Below the pieces are notes generated by a model. It did not search any database. It was not told the origin of the DNA and was given only the letters and a program-made list of their open reading frames with translations. The position numbers and the translations under genes are program-made. Shown piece by piece: positions 35,373 through 44,305 of a stretch of 64,000 bases of DNA; within the stretch, counting starts at the first letter, position 1, and the number at the start of each line of letters is the position of its first letter. Origin of the DNA: Rhizomicrobium sp. (GTDB taxonomy: Bacteria > Pseudomonadota > Alphaproteobacteria > Micropepsales > Micropepsaceae); NCBI GenBank assembly GCA_037200385.1, contig JBBCGL010000001.1, positions 1 to 64,000 on the forward strand. The letters run 5' to 3'.

Positions 35373-36500
35373 ATGTCGCCGCACGAGGAGGCTGTGCTGT
35401 TTCCGACGATCGGCGACGGCAAAGCCGAGCTCTTGAGCATTGGTTGCCGGCGTATTCCGGATTGGGACAACAAGGAGCGCCCCGTGCGTGCGCCGGGCCT
35501 GCCGCAAGCGCAGGACATCCTGCTCGATGCGCGTGCCGACGAGCGTCCATCGACCATGGAGCTCGGCGTGCAGGTAGTGGCGGAGAAGCGGGATTTCTCC
35601 GGCGACAGTTTTGGTCTTGCACTCGCCGTCGCAGACAAGCTGGCGCGCTTCGGCCGGACCTATCCCGGGCGCCGCATCTATGCGACCGGCGCCATCGCGC
35701 GCGGCGGCCGGGGTATGCTGGCGCCGGTCGCGGGCTTCGACGCCAAGGCGGTCGGCATACTGGATCACGTCGCGGCATATCAGATCCAGGATGCGATTTT
35801 TCTGTTCGCGCAGGACAATCTCCCGCAGCTGAGCGAGCAGACCCGCGCCTTGCTGGACGCGGCTTATGAGGATAGCGGGCTGGAATGCATGCCGCTCATG
35901 CGCCTGTCCGACTGTTCCCGGTTGTGGCGGCAACCTATATGGCGTTCGCCGCAGACGCGGCGCGGATTCCGCTTCGCGGTGGCAACCGGCATTGCCGGCG
36001 CGATATTGCTGGCGGCCGCGGCCTTTGCATTCTGGCCGAGGCCGCAAGTGGTCGCGGTGGCTCCGACGACCGCGGACGACTGCATCGACGAAGGCAGCAA
36101 CACGCAGATTGCCGGCCCGATCGCGGTGCGCAGCCCGAGCGAGCAGGGCGAATTCGGGTTGGACGCCTGGCTCAATGGAAGGGCGGCGGTCTATGCGGTC
36201 GGCGAGGTGATGACACTGCATTTCAGCGTGACGAGACCGGCTTATGTGCAGGTGTTCGACCTCGACCGCATGGGCCGTGCGACGCGGCTCTTTCCCGATG
36301 CACACCAAGCCGGCGCGCTGCTGTCGCCGGGCGAAAAGGCCGGCTTCGCGATGAAGGCGGCGGGGCCTGCAGGCGTGGAGATGCTCAAGGTCATCGCGAC
36401 GTCCGATCCACCGGACGGCGGCGCGCGACCCGATCCGGAGTTCGCGGCCGCGCCGGGACAGTGGCAGGAACGCGCGATCTGCCTGAAGATCACGTCCTGA
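35373..36500 (+). CDS. Lon-type (S16) protease-like domain fused to transmembrane segment and DUF4384
   Basis: The 375-aa protein has an N-terminal domain with the fingerprint of the Lon proteolytic fold. GDSFGLALAVA (S79) matches the GPSAG.. motif; IYATGAIARGGRGMLAPVAG is the conserved TGE-like strand; GFDAKAVGIL (K125) supplies the lysine. The S-K spacing of 46 is close to the 43 of E. coli Lon. No AAA+ ATPase domain is present. A membrane helix follows (about residues 205-225, FAVATGIAGAILLAAAAFAF), then a DUF4384-like domain (WLNGRAAVYAVGEVMTLHFS, AYVQVFDLDRMGRATRLFP). A GTG at 35352 is an alternative start. It is read with the sigma-like genes, so cleavage of a regulator is conceivable. 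Its DUF4384 domain is shared with the CsgG-like lipoprotein. Confidence 0.72.
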   Translation: MSPHEEAVLFPTIGDGKAELLSIGCRRIPDWDNKERPVRAPGLPQAQDILLDARADERPSTMELGVQVVAEKRDFSGDSFGLALAVADKLARFGRTYPGRRIYATGAIARGGRGMLAPVAGFDAKAVGILDHVAAYQIQDAIFLFAQDNLPQLSEQTRALLDAAYEDSGLECMPLMRLSDCSRLWRQPIWRSPQTRRGFRFAVATGIAGAILLAAAAFAFWPRPQVVAVAPTTADDCIDEGSNTQIAGPIAVRSPSEQGEFGLDAWLNGRAAVYAVGEVMTLHFSVTRPAYVQVFDLDRMGRATRLFPDAHQAGALLSPGEKAGFAMKAAGPAGVEMLKVIATSDPPDGGARPDPEFAAAPGQWQERAICLKITS

Positions 36501-36504
36501 CGCG

Positions 36505-37890
36505 CTATTCGAACTTGACGTCGAATGCGAACGGCCCGAGGCGGACGACGCTTCCGGGCTTCAGCGGCGCCGGCAGGTCCTGCAGGAGGCGAATTCCGTC
36601 GGCCTGGGTGCCGTTCAGCGACTTGAGATCCTCGATCACGACTTGGCCGCCATCGAAAAAGACGCGTGCATGGCGGCGCGAGATCTCGTCATTCTCGATC
36701 AGGACGTCGACGCCGCTATGCAGCCGGCCGATGACCGCGCCGTTTTTCGTGCGCTGGAGAAGATTCCGGGTGATGTCGAAACTGTAGCGTTCCGCATCGC
36801 CGCGCCCGGCAAAGTGCAGCTTTTCGAAATTGGCGCCCTTCCGGTTATCGTTCCTTTTCGTTCCTTGCATGGCCGCCGCGAAGCCGTCGCGAGCGGGGCG
36901 GCGCGGTGCGCCGTTGCCGCTCACCCGTCGCGACAGCGCGTCGGCCGTGCGGTTGACGGTATCCAGGACGATCCGCCGCGGGCGGCGGAACGCCATGATG
37001 CCCACAAGCAGGAGGCTGAGCATGAGCAGCATGACGCCGCCGTCCATGAGGCCGCGCTGCAGGAATTGCTGGATCGCCGAGACCCTGCACTCGTCACCCG
37101 AGACGATGGCGGGGATGTTGCCGGCGTGCAGCAAGGCGACGAGATTGTCCGCCCTGCTCGCATAATACACGCCCGCGGCCGTCTTGATGTAGGCGCCGTC
37201 GCCGCCGCTCATGAGTTGGTCGAAATTGCCCCAGGTATTGACTCCGATGACGCGTCCGCAGCTGTCGAGCAGCGGTCCGCCGCTGTTGCCGTGGTTGATG
37301 GGGGCGTTGTGCTGGATGACGGGCAGGGTCTCGTCTTCGTCACTGTCGGCCAGGCGGGCTGAATAGGTGCGGCCGATCACGCCGTTCGTGACGGTCGGAT
37401 TGGCGGTCGGCGCTTTGAACAGATCGTCGGCGACACCCGGATAGCCGATGGCGTAGACCGCCGTGTTCTTGCTGAGATTGGCGGTAGAGATGGTCAGCGG
37501 ATCGATCGATACCGGGCTGATCCTCAGGATGGCGAGGTCGCGGGCCTGGGATGCCAGGATCACTTTCGCGGGATGGCCGCGGAAAAGGGCATCGAGCTCC
37601 TCGGCGCTGTCGGATTGCGGCTCTGCCTCACCTTGCAGGATGACGGCGATCTTCGTGGCCTTGGAGACCACATGATAGTTGGTGACGATATAGCCGTCCT
37701 GCGAGATGATGAAGCCGGACCCGGCCCTGAGATCGAGTTTGACCTCGTCCGTGCCGCCATAGGCCCAGACATGGACGACGGCTTGCTGCAGCTTGTCTGC
37801 ATCCGGACCGTCGTCGGCGCGGGCCGGCGCCAGCGCAGCGGCGAGCGCAATAAGGAAACACAGGGCGACCTTCCGCCATTCAGCGATCAT
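36505..37890 (-). CDS. Trypsin-like (S1C) protease with transmembrane helix and FHA domain
   Basis: The 461-aa protein has a signal peptide, a periplasmic HtrA-like protease domain with the full triad H73 (TNYHVV), D118 (ARDLAIL) and S203 (HGNSGGPL), a membrane helix at 284-301, and a cytoplasmic FHA domain at about 372-461 (IGRLHSGVDVLIENDEISRR, HARVFF, SLNGT). There is no PDZ domain. FHA domains bind phosphothreonine, so the neighbouring kinase probably signals across the membrane to the protease. Its start overlaps the PP2C gene end by 11 bp. It is the last gene of the kinase-phosphatase-protease operon and converges with the S16-DUF4384 gene (4-bp gap). Confidence 0.9.
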   Translation of the reverse strand: MIAEWRKVALCFLIALAAALAPARADDGPDADKLQQAVVHVWAYGGTDEVKLDLRAGSGFIISQDGYIVTNYHVVSKATKIAVILQGEAEPQSDSAEELDALFRGHPAKVILASQARDLAILRISPVSIDPLTISTANLSKNTAVYAIGYPGVADDLFKAPTANPTVTNGVIGRTYSARLADSDEDETLPVIQHNAPINHGNSGGPLLDSCGRVIGVNTWGNFDQLMSGGDGAYIKTAAGVYYASRADNLVALLHAGNIPAIVSGDECRVSAIQQFLQRGLMDGGVMLLMLSLLLVGIMAFRRPRRIVLDTVNRTADALSRRVSGNGAPRRPARDGFAAAMQGTKRNDNRKGANFEKLHFAGRGDAERYSFDITRNLLQRTKNGAVIGRLHSGVDVLIENDEISRRHARVFFDGGQVVIEDLKSLNGTQADGIRLLQDLPAPLKPGSVVRLGPFAFDVKFE

Positions 37891-39088
37891 CGTCGTCGAC
37901 CTCTTGTCGTTTCGGCTTCGTCTTCGCTTTCAGCTGCAAGGGTGCCGGTTTGGCTGTGCTGCTGGGCTTGGGCAGAGGCGTTGGCGTTGCGTCGCTCCGC
38001 GGCGGCCCGGAATCCAGCAGGCTCTGATCGGATGGCGGGACGACGGCCGGCTTCGGGCTGCCGGACAACGACCGCAAAGGCGCCGATGTCGACGGCGCAG
38101 CGGGGGCAGGCGCGGCGCCGATCGGTCGGGTGTGCAGACCACGCCCCGGGATCGGGCGCGGCGGGGCATCGATCCCCGCATGGGGACCGCCGCTCTGCGA
38201 CAATCCGATGCCGAGATATGCACGGAACTCGTACATCAGCGCGGCCCATAGCGACAGTGCAACCACGGCGGCAGCGACCACCATCGTCGTTCCGCGCCGC
38301 TGGCTGGCGGCGACGCCAAGATGCGTTGTGCGGCGATCGGCGTGGACATAAGCCAATGCGCTCGCATTGTCCTGATGCCGGGTGCAACGCGCCGAGATTT
38401 CCTCGAGCAGATCGTCGACGACGCGTTGCGGGCCATGGCTCGCGGCACGCGCGGCGATATCGGCGATCTCCGCATCCTCCAGCGTCTCGACCCCGTCCGA
38501 CGCGATCAGGACAAGGTCTCCATCCTTCAAGACGATATCGGTGTCGGGCGCATCGACCAAGTCGATCTCCTGGCCCGATACTGCCGAGCGCAGCGCATTC
38601 CGCCTGGGATCGTGCGCGGCGTCTGCCATGTCGAGTTGGCCGCGCGCGACGAGATCGTTGAGGATGGAGCGCATAGAATGGTCGGCGTTGAGCCGCGACA
38701 AGCGCTCCCCGCGCAACAGAAAAAGCACGGAGTCGCCGACACTGATCCAGCGCAGTCGGCCGCGGGAGATGGTTGCCGCCACGAGCGTACACCCCATGCC
38801 GTCAAGTTCGGGGTTCGACAGAATCGCGCGATTTATCGCATCGTTGGCTGCGGCGAGCGCACTGTGCAGCTTCTCGGCGGGCGGCTTGCTGCCGGCGCCC
38901 AGATGCGCGAGGACGGTGCGCGTGGCGAGCTTGGCCGCGACATCGCCGCCGGCATGACCGCCCATTCCATCCGCCAGAACGAGCGCGACCGTCCCATGTC
39001 GCCCCAACGCGGCAGAGGCAATCGCGTCTTCCTGGCGTTCGCGCTCACCGACGATCTGGCCACCGCCAATGCCGGATTGCCGGCTCAT
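37880..39088 (-). CDS. PP2C-family Ser/Thr phosphatase with C-terminal membrane anchor
   Basis: The 402-aa protein has a cytoplasmic PP2C domain with metal-binding motifs ERERQEDA, LADGMGGHAGGD (D40), GCTLVAA, SVGDS and DLVLIASDG. A membrane helix (about 269-290, TTMVVAAAVVALSLWAALMY) and a Pro/Lys-rich tail follow. The ATG at 39088 is preferred over upstream starts at 39097 and 39136 because AGAGG lies eight bases before it. Placed between kinase and FHA-protease genes, it should reverse the kinase's phosphorylations. The tail past the membrane has low complexity and ends DDDD, as cell-wall-facing tails can. Confidence 0.9.
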   Translation of the reverse strand: MSRQSGIGGGQIVGERERQEDAIASAALGRHGTVALVLADGMGGHAGGDVAAKLATRTVLAHLGAGSKPPAEKLHSALAAANDAINRAILSNPELDGMGCTLVAATISRGRLRWISVGDSVLFLLRGERLSRLNADHSMRSILNDLVARGQLDMADAAHDPRRNALRSAVSGQEIDLVDAPDTDIVLKDGDLVLIASDGVETLEDAEIADIAARAASHGPQRVVDDLLEEISARCTRHQDNASALAYVHADRRTTHLGVAASQRRGTTMVVAAAVVALSLWAALMYEFRAYLGIGLSQSGGPHAGIDAPPRPIPGRGLHTRPIGAAPAPAAPSTSAPLRSLSGSPKPAVVPPSDQSLLDSGPPRSDATPTPLPKPSSTAKPAPLQLKAKTKPKRQEVDDDDR

Positions 39089-39145
39089 TCTCGACATCCT
39101 CTGCAGCAGGCGCTCATCGGCGCGCCCGGCATGCACCGAACGGCC

Positions 39146-41242
39146 TCAACCGCAGACCTCGCCCTGCTTCTGGACCGCTCGAGTCATCGCGCAATGTGCG
39201 CGCAGGTCGGTCGTACAGGTGCTGGGAAGGTTCACGTTGACGTTCCGCTTTGTGACGAAGCCGATGACCGAGGAAAGGATCGTCGAGCCGGCCTCGCTTC
39301 CCGAGGTGTCATGGTTCTCGTCGAGCACTCTGACGCCCATGAGCCGTCCTTGGCATTGCGCCGACAATTGCTGCGTCGCTTGCTCCTGCGCCAGGCGGCA
39401 GCCTTCGTTGCCGGTGCCCCGTCCGGTGCCCTTGGCGGTTATGTCGTGCAGATCGAGGACATTCTCCATGTGAACGGTGACGTGGCACTGAGCGAGTCGC
39501 TGACGCACATCGGCATTATGTGGGCTGTCCGCAAAAGCGTGCAGGAAGGCTTCGTATGTCGCGCGATCGTGCAGCGCGATGGCGTGGTCATAGGCATCCG
39601 TCTCGCGCTGCGCGGCCTCCCGCCTTGCCTTGAGACGCTCGGCGTTGTCCTGGTCGAGCGCGGCGAGCAGCGCCGCGTCGATCCTGCCGGTCACGGGCAT
39701 GTTCTTGGATTGCTGATAGTTGCGGATCGCGGCGTTGGTCGCCTCGGTCTCGGTTCCGTCCGCCTTGCCCTTGTAGAGGCCCGCCATTGCAAGTCCATCC
39801 TGCACATGGGCAATCTGTTCGGTATGCTCGGCGGCGATCTCGGCGGTTTTCGCCTGGATCAGATGGCGGCCGGCCGGATATTGATCCATGTAAGCTTGAT
39901 AGCCTGCCGACGAATTTTGCGCCGCCGCCTTCGCCCAGTCCGCATCATCGGCAGCGGATGTCGCCTGGGCGATGCGATCCTGCGCCTCGGATGCGTAATA
40001 GCCCGCGGGCATGACCTGCAGGTAGGTCTTGTAGGCGTCGACCGTGTTGGCGGCGACGGCCTGCCGCCACTGGCTGCTGTCCTCCTCCGGAATGCGGCCG
40101 GCAACGAACCACCAGATTGCGACGGCGAGCAAAAGCACGACGACTGCCGCGCCGCCGATCATCGGCCAAAGAGACGCGAGCGGCCGGTTCATCAATCCCG
40201 TCGCCACGGGCCCCGCCGGAATCCCCGATACCGGTTGTGCGACCGCCTGGGAGACGGGTTGCGCGAAGACCGAGGCCGCTTGCGGCACACGCGTCAGCGC
40301 GTGCGAGGCTTCGGCGCTTCGCATCGTCGCGTCGACTCGCCGGGCGCGCATCGTCTTTTCGGCATCTACGGCGCCCTGCAGCGCGGCCGTCCACTCCGCG
40401 ATGCTCTGCGGGCGGTCTGCCTCATTGGGCGACAGCGCCCAATCGATGGCGGCAAGGAATTGCGGCTCCGCCCGCCCCGCGGCGATTGCCGCGATGGGCT
40501 TCATCGGATCGTCGCGGATGCGCAGCGTCGCGGCGGGCGGCGTTTCGCCGGACAGGCAGCGATATGCAACGGCCCCAAGCGCATAGATATCGGTCCAGGC
40601 CCCTTGATGGCCGGTGGACGCATACTGCTCGATCGGCGCATAGCCTTCGGTCACGACGGACGTGATCGATTTGCTTTTGGCTACGATCGCCTGGCGAGCC
40701 GCGCCGAAATCGAGCAACACCGGACCGCTGAAGGCGCGCAGGATGATGTTGCCGGGCTTGATGTCGCGATGCAGGAAGCCGAGATCGTGCACCTTCTGCA
40801 AGCCGTCGAGGATCGGTCCAAGCACGACCGAGATGCCGGCCTCGTTCAGCGTCCCGACGCGCTCCAGATGCTGCGCAAGGGTCTCGCCCTCGGCATATTC
40901 CATCACGATATAGGCGGTCTCGTTGGCCTCGAATATCTGATGGATTTCGACGATGTTCGGGTGCCGGAATTTTGCAAGGATGCGCGCTTCTTCCAGGAAG
41001 CGCGCCAAACCCCATTGGTAGTCATTGGTCGAGGATGTCGATTTCGCGGTGACGCGCGCGCCGTCGCCGCGGACGGCGAAGTCGCTCGGCATGTATTCTT
41101 TTATCGCGACAAGCTTGTCGAGAGACGTGTCGCGGGCGAGGTAGGTGACCCCGAAGCCGCCTGCCCCAAGAACGCGGATGATCTCATACTGGTTGAGCTT
41201 GTTGCCCCTCGGCAAAGCCGTCAGAAATTCTTCAGGCACCAC
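39146..41242 (-). CDS. Membrane-bound eukaryotic-type Ser/Thr protein kinase
   Basis: The 698-aa protein has an N-terminal kinase domain. The glycine loop is LGAGGFGVTY, the ATP lysine K48 lies in VAIKEYM, the catalytic loop is HRDIKPGN and the metal motif is DFGAAR. It extends to about residue 285. A linker and one membrane helix (LWPMIGGAAVVVLLLAVAIW, about 360-380) follow. The periplasmic part has helical repeats and a peptidoglycan-binding-like segment (GLYKGKADGTETEATNAAI, RNYQQSKNMPVTGRID). The GTG at 41242 (or 41239) follows GAAGGGGG. Such kinases sense the wall or envelope and phosphorylate FHA partners; here a PP2C and an FHA-protease are encoded directly downstream. Confidence 0.92.
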   Translation of the reverse strand: MVPEEFLTALPRGNKLNQYEIIRVLGAGGFGVTYLARDTSLDKLVAIKEYMPSDFAVRGDGARVTAKSTSSTNDYQWGLARFLEEARILAKFRHPNIVEIHQIFEANETAYIVMEYAEGETLAQHLERVGTLNEAGISVVLGPILDGLQKVHDLGFLHRDIKPGNIILRAFSGPVLLDFGAARQAIVAKSKSITSVVTEGYAPIEQYASTGHQGAWTDIYALGAVAYRCLSGETPPAATLRIRDDPMKPIAAIAAGRAEPQFLAAIDWALSPNEADRPQSIAEWTAALQGAVDAEKTMRARRVDATMRSAEASHALTRVPQAASVFAQPVSQAVAQPVSGIPAGPVATGLMNRPLASLWPMIGGAAVVVLLLAVAIWWFVAGRIPEEDSSQWRQAVAANTVDAYKTYLQVMPAGYYASEAQDRIAQATSAADDADWAKAAAQNSSAGYQAYMDQYPAGRHLIQAKTAEIAAEHTEQIAHVQDGLAMAGLYKGKADGTETEATNAAIRNYQQSKNMPVTGRIDAALLAALDQDNAERLKARREAAQRETDAYDHAIALHDRATYEAFLHAFADSPHNADVRQRLAQCHVTVHMENVLDLHDITAKGTGRGTGNEGCRLAQEQATQQLSAQCQGRLMGVRVLDENHDTSGSEAGSTILSSVIGFVTKRNVNVNLPSTCTTDLRAHCAMTRAVQKQGEVCG

Positions 41243-41356
41243 ATCCCCCTTCAGCGCGAGTTTCAGTATTGAGACAACCGCTCAGGTTGCCTCGTCTTCA
41301 GTCTTGCTTGGCAAATAGAGGGGGATTTCCAATGAGTTAGAAGATGCCCCCGAGAT

Positions 41357-41370
41357 GCCCCTACGCCCAC
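41357..41370 (-). promoter_or_regulatory. Shared GTGGG-N4-GGGGC box, copy 3
   Basis: On the minus strand GTGGGCGTAGGGGC lies 128 bp upstream of the kinase start, preceded by ATAAAAGTG. Both outer blocks (GTGGG and GGGGC) match copies 1 and 2 while the four inner bases differ. It sits in the 291-bp stretch between the kinase and TPP-enzyme genes, which otherwise shows no gene. Confidence 0.5.
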
Positions 41371-41533
41371 CACTTTTATCAGCCGACGGCTGAGAAAGCC
41401 TCTGTTTGTACTATGGCATAAAGGACAATTTGAAGGGAATACTTCTCTCTACTGCTTTCCGACCTGCACAGATACACAAAATGGGTAGGGATGAGACACC
41501 CGGGTCCGCCAGGGTGTGGATTCACGACGTGAT

Positions 41534-43279
41534 CTACTCGACGTTGTCGTAGTAGGGCATCACGACCTTGTCGGATTTGGCCGGTTTGGCCGCGTCCCTG
41601 GGCTCCGAAACGCCCACCATTCCCATGGTGACCGGATTGATGATGTCGCCGTCGATGCGGACATTGATGCAGGCCGGGCGGCCGCTTGCCAGTGCGTCCC
41701 GGACGGCGACGGAAATCTCCTCGCGTCGCGTGACGCGCACCCCATAACCGCCGAAGGCCTCGGCGACCTTCTCATAGGCGCTGTCGGCAAGGGTCACGAT
41801 GGCGCGCTTGTCCTTGCCGTAGATCAGGTCCTGCCCGTTCTGCGACATGCCCCAGCAGGCATTGTTCAGCACCACCGTGATCACCTTGAGGCCGTGACGG
41901 ACCATGGTGTCGAATTCCTGGATGTGGAATCCCACGCCGCCATCGCCCGCGAACAGGAAGACCGGCCGGTTCGGAAAGGCCCGAGCCGCGCCGATCGCGA
42001 AGCCCTGGCCGACGCCGAGCGTGCCGAGATAGCCCGTGATCAGCAAGCCGCCGCGACCCTGCGGGCGGACATGGTCGCGGATCCAGACCGACGACTCGCC
42101 GCCGTCGCAGACGATCACCGCGTCTTCGGGCAACGTCTCCGCAAGGGCCTTGGCGGCATGGAAGGGATGCAGCAGGCCCGCATCGCCATAGACGGGCGCC
42201 GCGAGCCAGCGCTGATGCGATGCCGTCCTTGCCGCTTGCAGGCGCTTCGCCCACTCGTCGCGCGACGGCCAGGCGGTATTGCGCGCCGCATCGCTGAGCG
42301 CCAGCAAGGCCTGGCGACAATCCGCCATGACGGCCAAGTCGATGGGACCGCCGCGTCCGGGCTCCGCGCCGTCGATGTCGATCTGAACGACCTTGGCGCC
42401 TTTCGGGATGATCCCATATCGCCCGCCGGTGAACAGGCCGACCCGCGTGCCGAGGAGGACGACCAGATCCGCGGATGCGCCCATGGCGGCCGCGATGGGT
42501 ACGCTGACGGCGCTTCCGCCATAGAGCGGGTGCGTCTGCGGCATCATCCCTTCCGCCTTCATGGCGGTCACGATGGGCGTGTGGGTCGCTTCCGCGAAGG
42601 CGGCCAACGCGCTGCCGTCGTCGCAGAGCGCCGCGCCGCCGCCGGCGATGACGACCGGTCGCTGTGCCTCGCGCAGGAGGTGGAGAACGGCTTCGATCTG
42701 TGCGCCGGTCGGCGCCGGTCCGGCTTCCAATCCGAAGTTGGAAAGGGCTTCGACTCGCGCGGGCGGTTTGACGGGCGTGAACATCACCTCGATCGGTATT
42801 TCCAGCACGACAGGTCCCGGAACGCCGGTCGTCGCTCTTCGGACGGCCTGCTCGACGATTTCCGGCAGCCGGGCGCCGCTGCCGACGCGGAACGCCCATT
42901 TGGAGACATGCGATGCGGCGGCGATCTGGTCGATGCCGCCCTGCAGGGTGTTGAGATCGGCCTCGCGGGTCGAGGGCGCGCCGATGATGAACAGGACCGG
43001 CATGCGATCGAGATAGGCGTTCGCGATCGCGGTATAGGCATTGGTGAAGCCGGGACCCGCCGTCACCGCCGCCACGCCGATGCGTCCGGTGGCGCGCGCA
43101 TAGGCCTCCGCCGCATGGCCGGCCGACGCCTCATGCCGAGTGTCGGTCAGCCGGATGCCGTTCTCGGCGCAGGCGATCAGGAAGGCGTCCAGATGGCCGC
43201 CATGCAGGGAAAAAACCTCTTGGACGCCCGCGGCCCGAAGGGTGCGCGCGAGCAACGCGCCGCCTGTGATCGGTTCCAT
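41534..43279 (-). CDS. Thiamine-pyrophosphate-dependent acetolactate-synthase/2-hydroxyacyl-CoA-lyase-like enzyme
   Basis: The 581-aa protein has the three-domain ThDP layout. The N-terminal pyrimidine-binding part carries the catalytic Glu in TRHEASAGHAAEAYAR; a central domain follows (PVVIAGGGAALCDDGSALA); the C-terminal part holds the ThDP motif GDGGVGFHIQEF...NNACWG. Its family contains acetolactate synthases, oxalyl-CoA decarboxylase and 2-hydroxyacyl-CoA lyase. The gene is divergent from a phytanoyl-CoA dioxygenase-like gene. In peroxisomal alpha-oxidation those two activities act in sequence, so a lyase function is a good hypothesis, but motifs alone cannot separate these activities. 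A role in branched-chain amino-acid synthesis is unlikely in this catabolic context. Confidence 0.85.
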   Translation of the reverse strand: MEPITGGALLARTLRAAGVQEVFSLHGGHLDAFLIACAENGIRLTDTRHEASAGHAAEAYARATGRIGVAAVTAGPGFTNAYTAIANAYLDRMPVLFIIGAPSTREADLNTLQGGIDQIAAASHVSKWAFRVGSGARLPEIVEQAVRRATTGVPGPVVLEIPIEVMFTPVKPPARVEALSNFGLEAGPAPTGAQIEAVLHLLREAQRPVVIAGGGAALCDDGSALAAFAEATHTPIVTAMKAEGMMPQTHPLYGGSAVSVPIAAAMGASADLVVLLGTRVGLFTGGRYGIIPKGAKVVQIDIDGAEPGRGGPIDLAVMADCRQALLALSDAARNTAWPSRDEWAKRLQAARTASHQRWLAAPVYGDAGLLHPFHAAKALAETLPEDAVIVCDGGESSVWIRDHVRPQGRGGLLITGYLGTLGVGQGFAIGAARAFPNRPVFLFAGDGGVGFHIQEFDTMVRHGLKVITVVLNNACWGMSQNGQDLIYGKDKRAIVTLADSAYEKVAEAFGGYGVRVTRREEISVAVRDALASGRPACINVRIDGDIINPVTMGMVGVSEPRDAAKPAKSDKVVMPYYDNVE

Positions 43280-43393
43280 CGCGATGTCTCCTCTTCCGTC
43301 AAGCCACTGGATTTTGACGACTGTTATAGATTATTCTATTGGAGTAGTATAATCGAAACCTGCTCGCAACGGGAAGCAGGCGTGGAGGCAAAG
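43280..43393. promoter_or_regulatory. Divergent promoter region between TPP enzyme and PhyH genes
   Basis: This 114-bp region is AT-rich (43309-43360) and contains ATAGA-TTAT-TCTAT (43326-43339), a perfect 5-bp-arm inverted repeat, and TATAAT-like bases at 43348-43353. It probably holds both promoters and an operator, perhaps for the TetR gene at 47966. Confidence 0.45.
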
Positions 43394-44296
43394 ATGGACG
43401 ACCAGGTGGCCGAGGCGCCCAACAAGGGCGCGGCCGACTTCATGAATCAGCTTCAGGCCGGGCGTGTCTGCGCGCCCGAGGCGAACCGGTTCGACCTGTC
43501 GCTGCTGAGCGACGCGGATGCCAGGGGATGGACGGAGGACGGCTTCTTCATCCTGCGCGGTCTTGTTCCGGCCGGAATCTGCGAAACGATGTCCGAGGCG
43601 GCAATCGATCTTTTCGCGCGGGCCGAAGCGGACGGCCAATCGTTCAGCGGCCATCACAAGGGCGAGAGCGGCGTGATCGCCGTGGAGGAAGCGGCCCGGG
43701 TCGGAAGCGGCGCTGCGGCCGATCAGAGAATGTCCAAGCTGTTCAACCTCCATCGCAAGGCGCCGTTCCAGGCGTTCGCATCGCATCCGGACGTGTTGCG
43801 GGCGGTGCATGCCATCCTGGGCGGCGACGTCTCGATCTTCAATTCGCAATACATCTTCAAGAATCCCGGCGTGTGGGGGCAGCCCTGGCATCAGGACTCG
43901 CTTTATTATCTCTTCGATCGCATGCCGCAGGTGGGCATCTGGCTGGCGACCAGCCGGGCGACGGTCGAAAACGGATGCCTGTTCGTGGCGCCGGGTTCGC
44001 ATCTGGAACCTATCCACCCGCATGTGCCGGACGCGCGCCCCGGCGCGAATCTGGGCTATGTCGAGGTCGTCGATTACGACTTCTCCCGCGCCGTTCCGGT
44101 GCTGATGGAGCCGGGCGACGTGCTCGTGTTCCACAGCTTCCTGATGCACAAGTCGAACGACAATGTCTCCGCCGCCCGGCGCTCGGCCTTGGTCTATCAC
44201 TACGCGCATTCGGCGACCGGGTTCATGGGCGCCAAATCCTCCACGATCGACTTCATGCCGGTGCTCCGCGACGGCCTGCCGGTCGCGGATGTGTAG
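43394..44296 (+). CDS. Phytanoyl-CoA dioxygenase (PhyH)-family oxygenase
   Basis: The 300-aa protein shows the PhyH fold with Fe ligands in PWHQDSLYY (H and D), a distal His in FHSFLMHKSNDN, and an Arg for 2-oxoglutarate in AARRSALVYHY. The N-terminal WTEDGFFILRGLVP is typical of the family. GGAGG lies upstream of the ATG. It is followed by an SDR (9-bp gap) and a transporter and is divergent from the TPP enzyme. It probably 2-hydroxylates a carboxylic acid or CoA ester that the TPP enzyme then cleaves. Confidence 0.88.
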   Translation: MDDQVAEAPNKGAADFMNQLQAGRVCAPEANRFDLSLLSDADARGWTEDGFFILRGLVPAGICETMSEAAIDLFARAEADGQSFSGHHKGESGVIAVEEAARVGSGAAADQRMSKLFNLHRKAPFQAFASHPDVLRAVHAILGGDVSIFNSQYIFKNPGVWGQPWHQDSLYYLFDRMPQVGIWLATSRATVENGCLFVAPGSHLEPIHPHVPDARPGANLGYVEVVDYDFSRAVPVLMEPGDVLVFHSFLMHKSNDNVSAARRSALVYHYAHSATGFMGAKSSTIDFMPVLRDGLPVADV

Positions 44297-44305
44297 GTCG
44301 TCGGC

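Noticed and set aside
38321-41272. 983-aa plus-strand frame opposite the kinase and phosphatase genes
   Set aside because: The opposite strand encodes complete PP2C and kinase domains with catalytic motifs; the plus frame has none.
41516-43393. N-terminal extension of the PhyH frame back to 41516
   Set aside because: That stretch is antisense to the TPP enzyme; the PhyH family starts near the ATG at 43394, which has GGAGG upstream.
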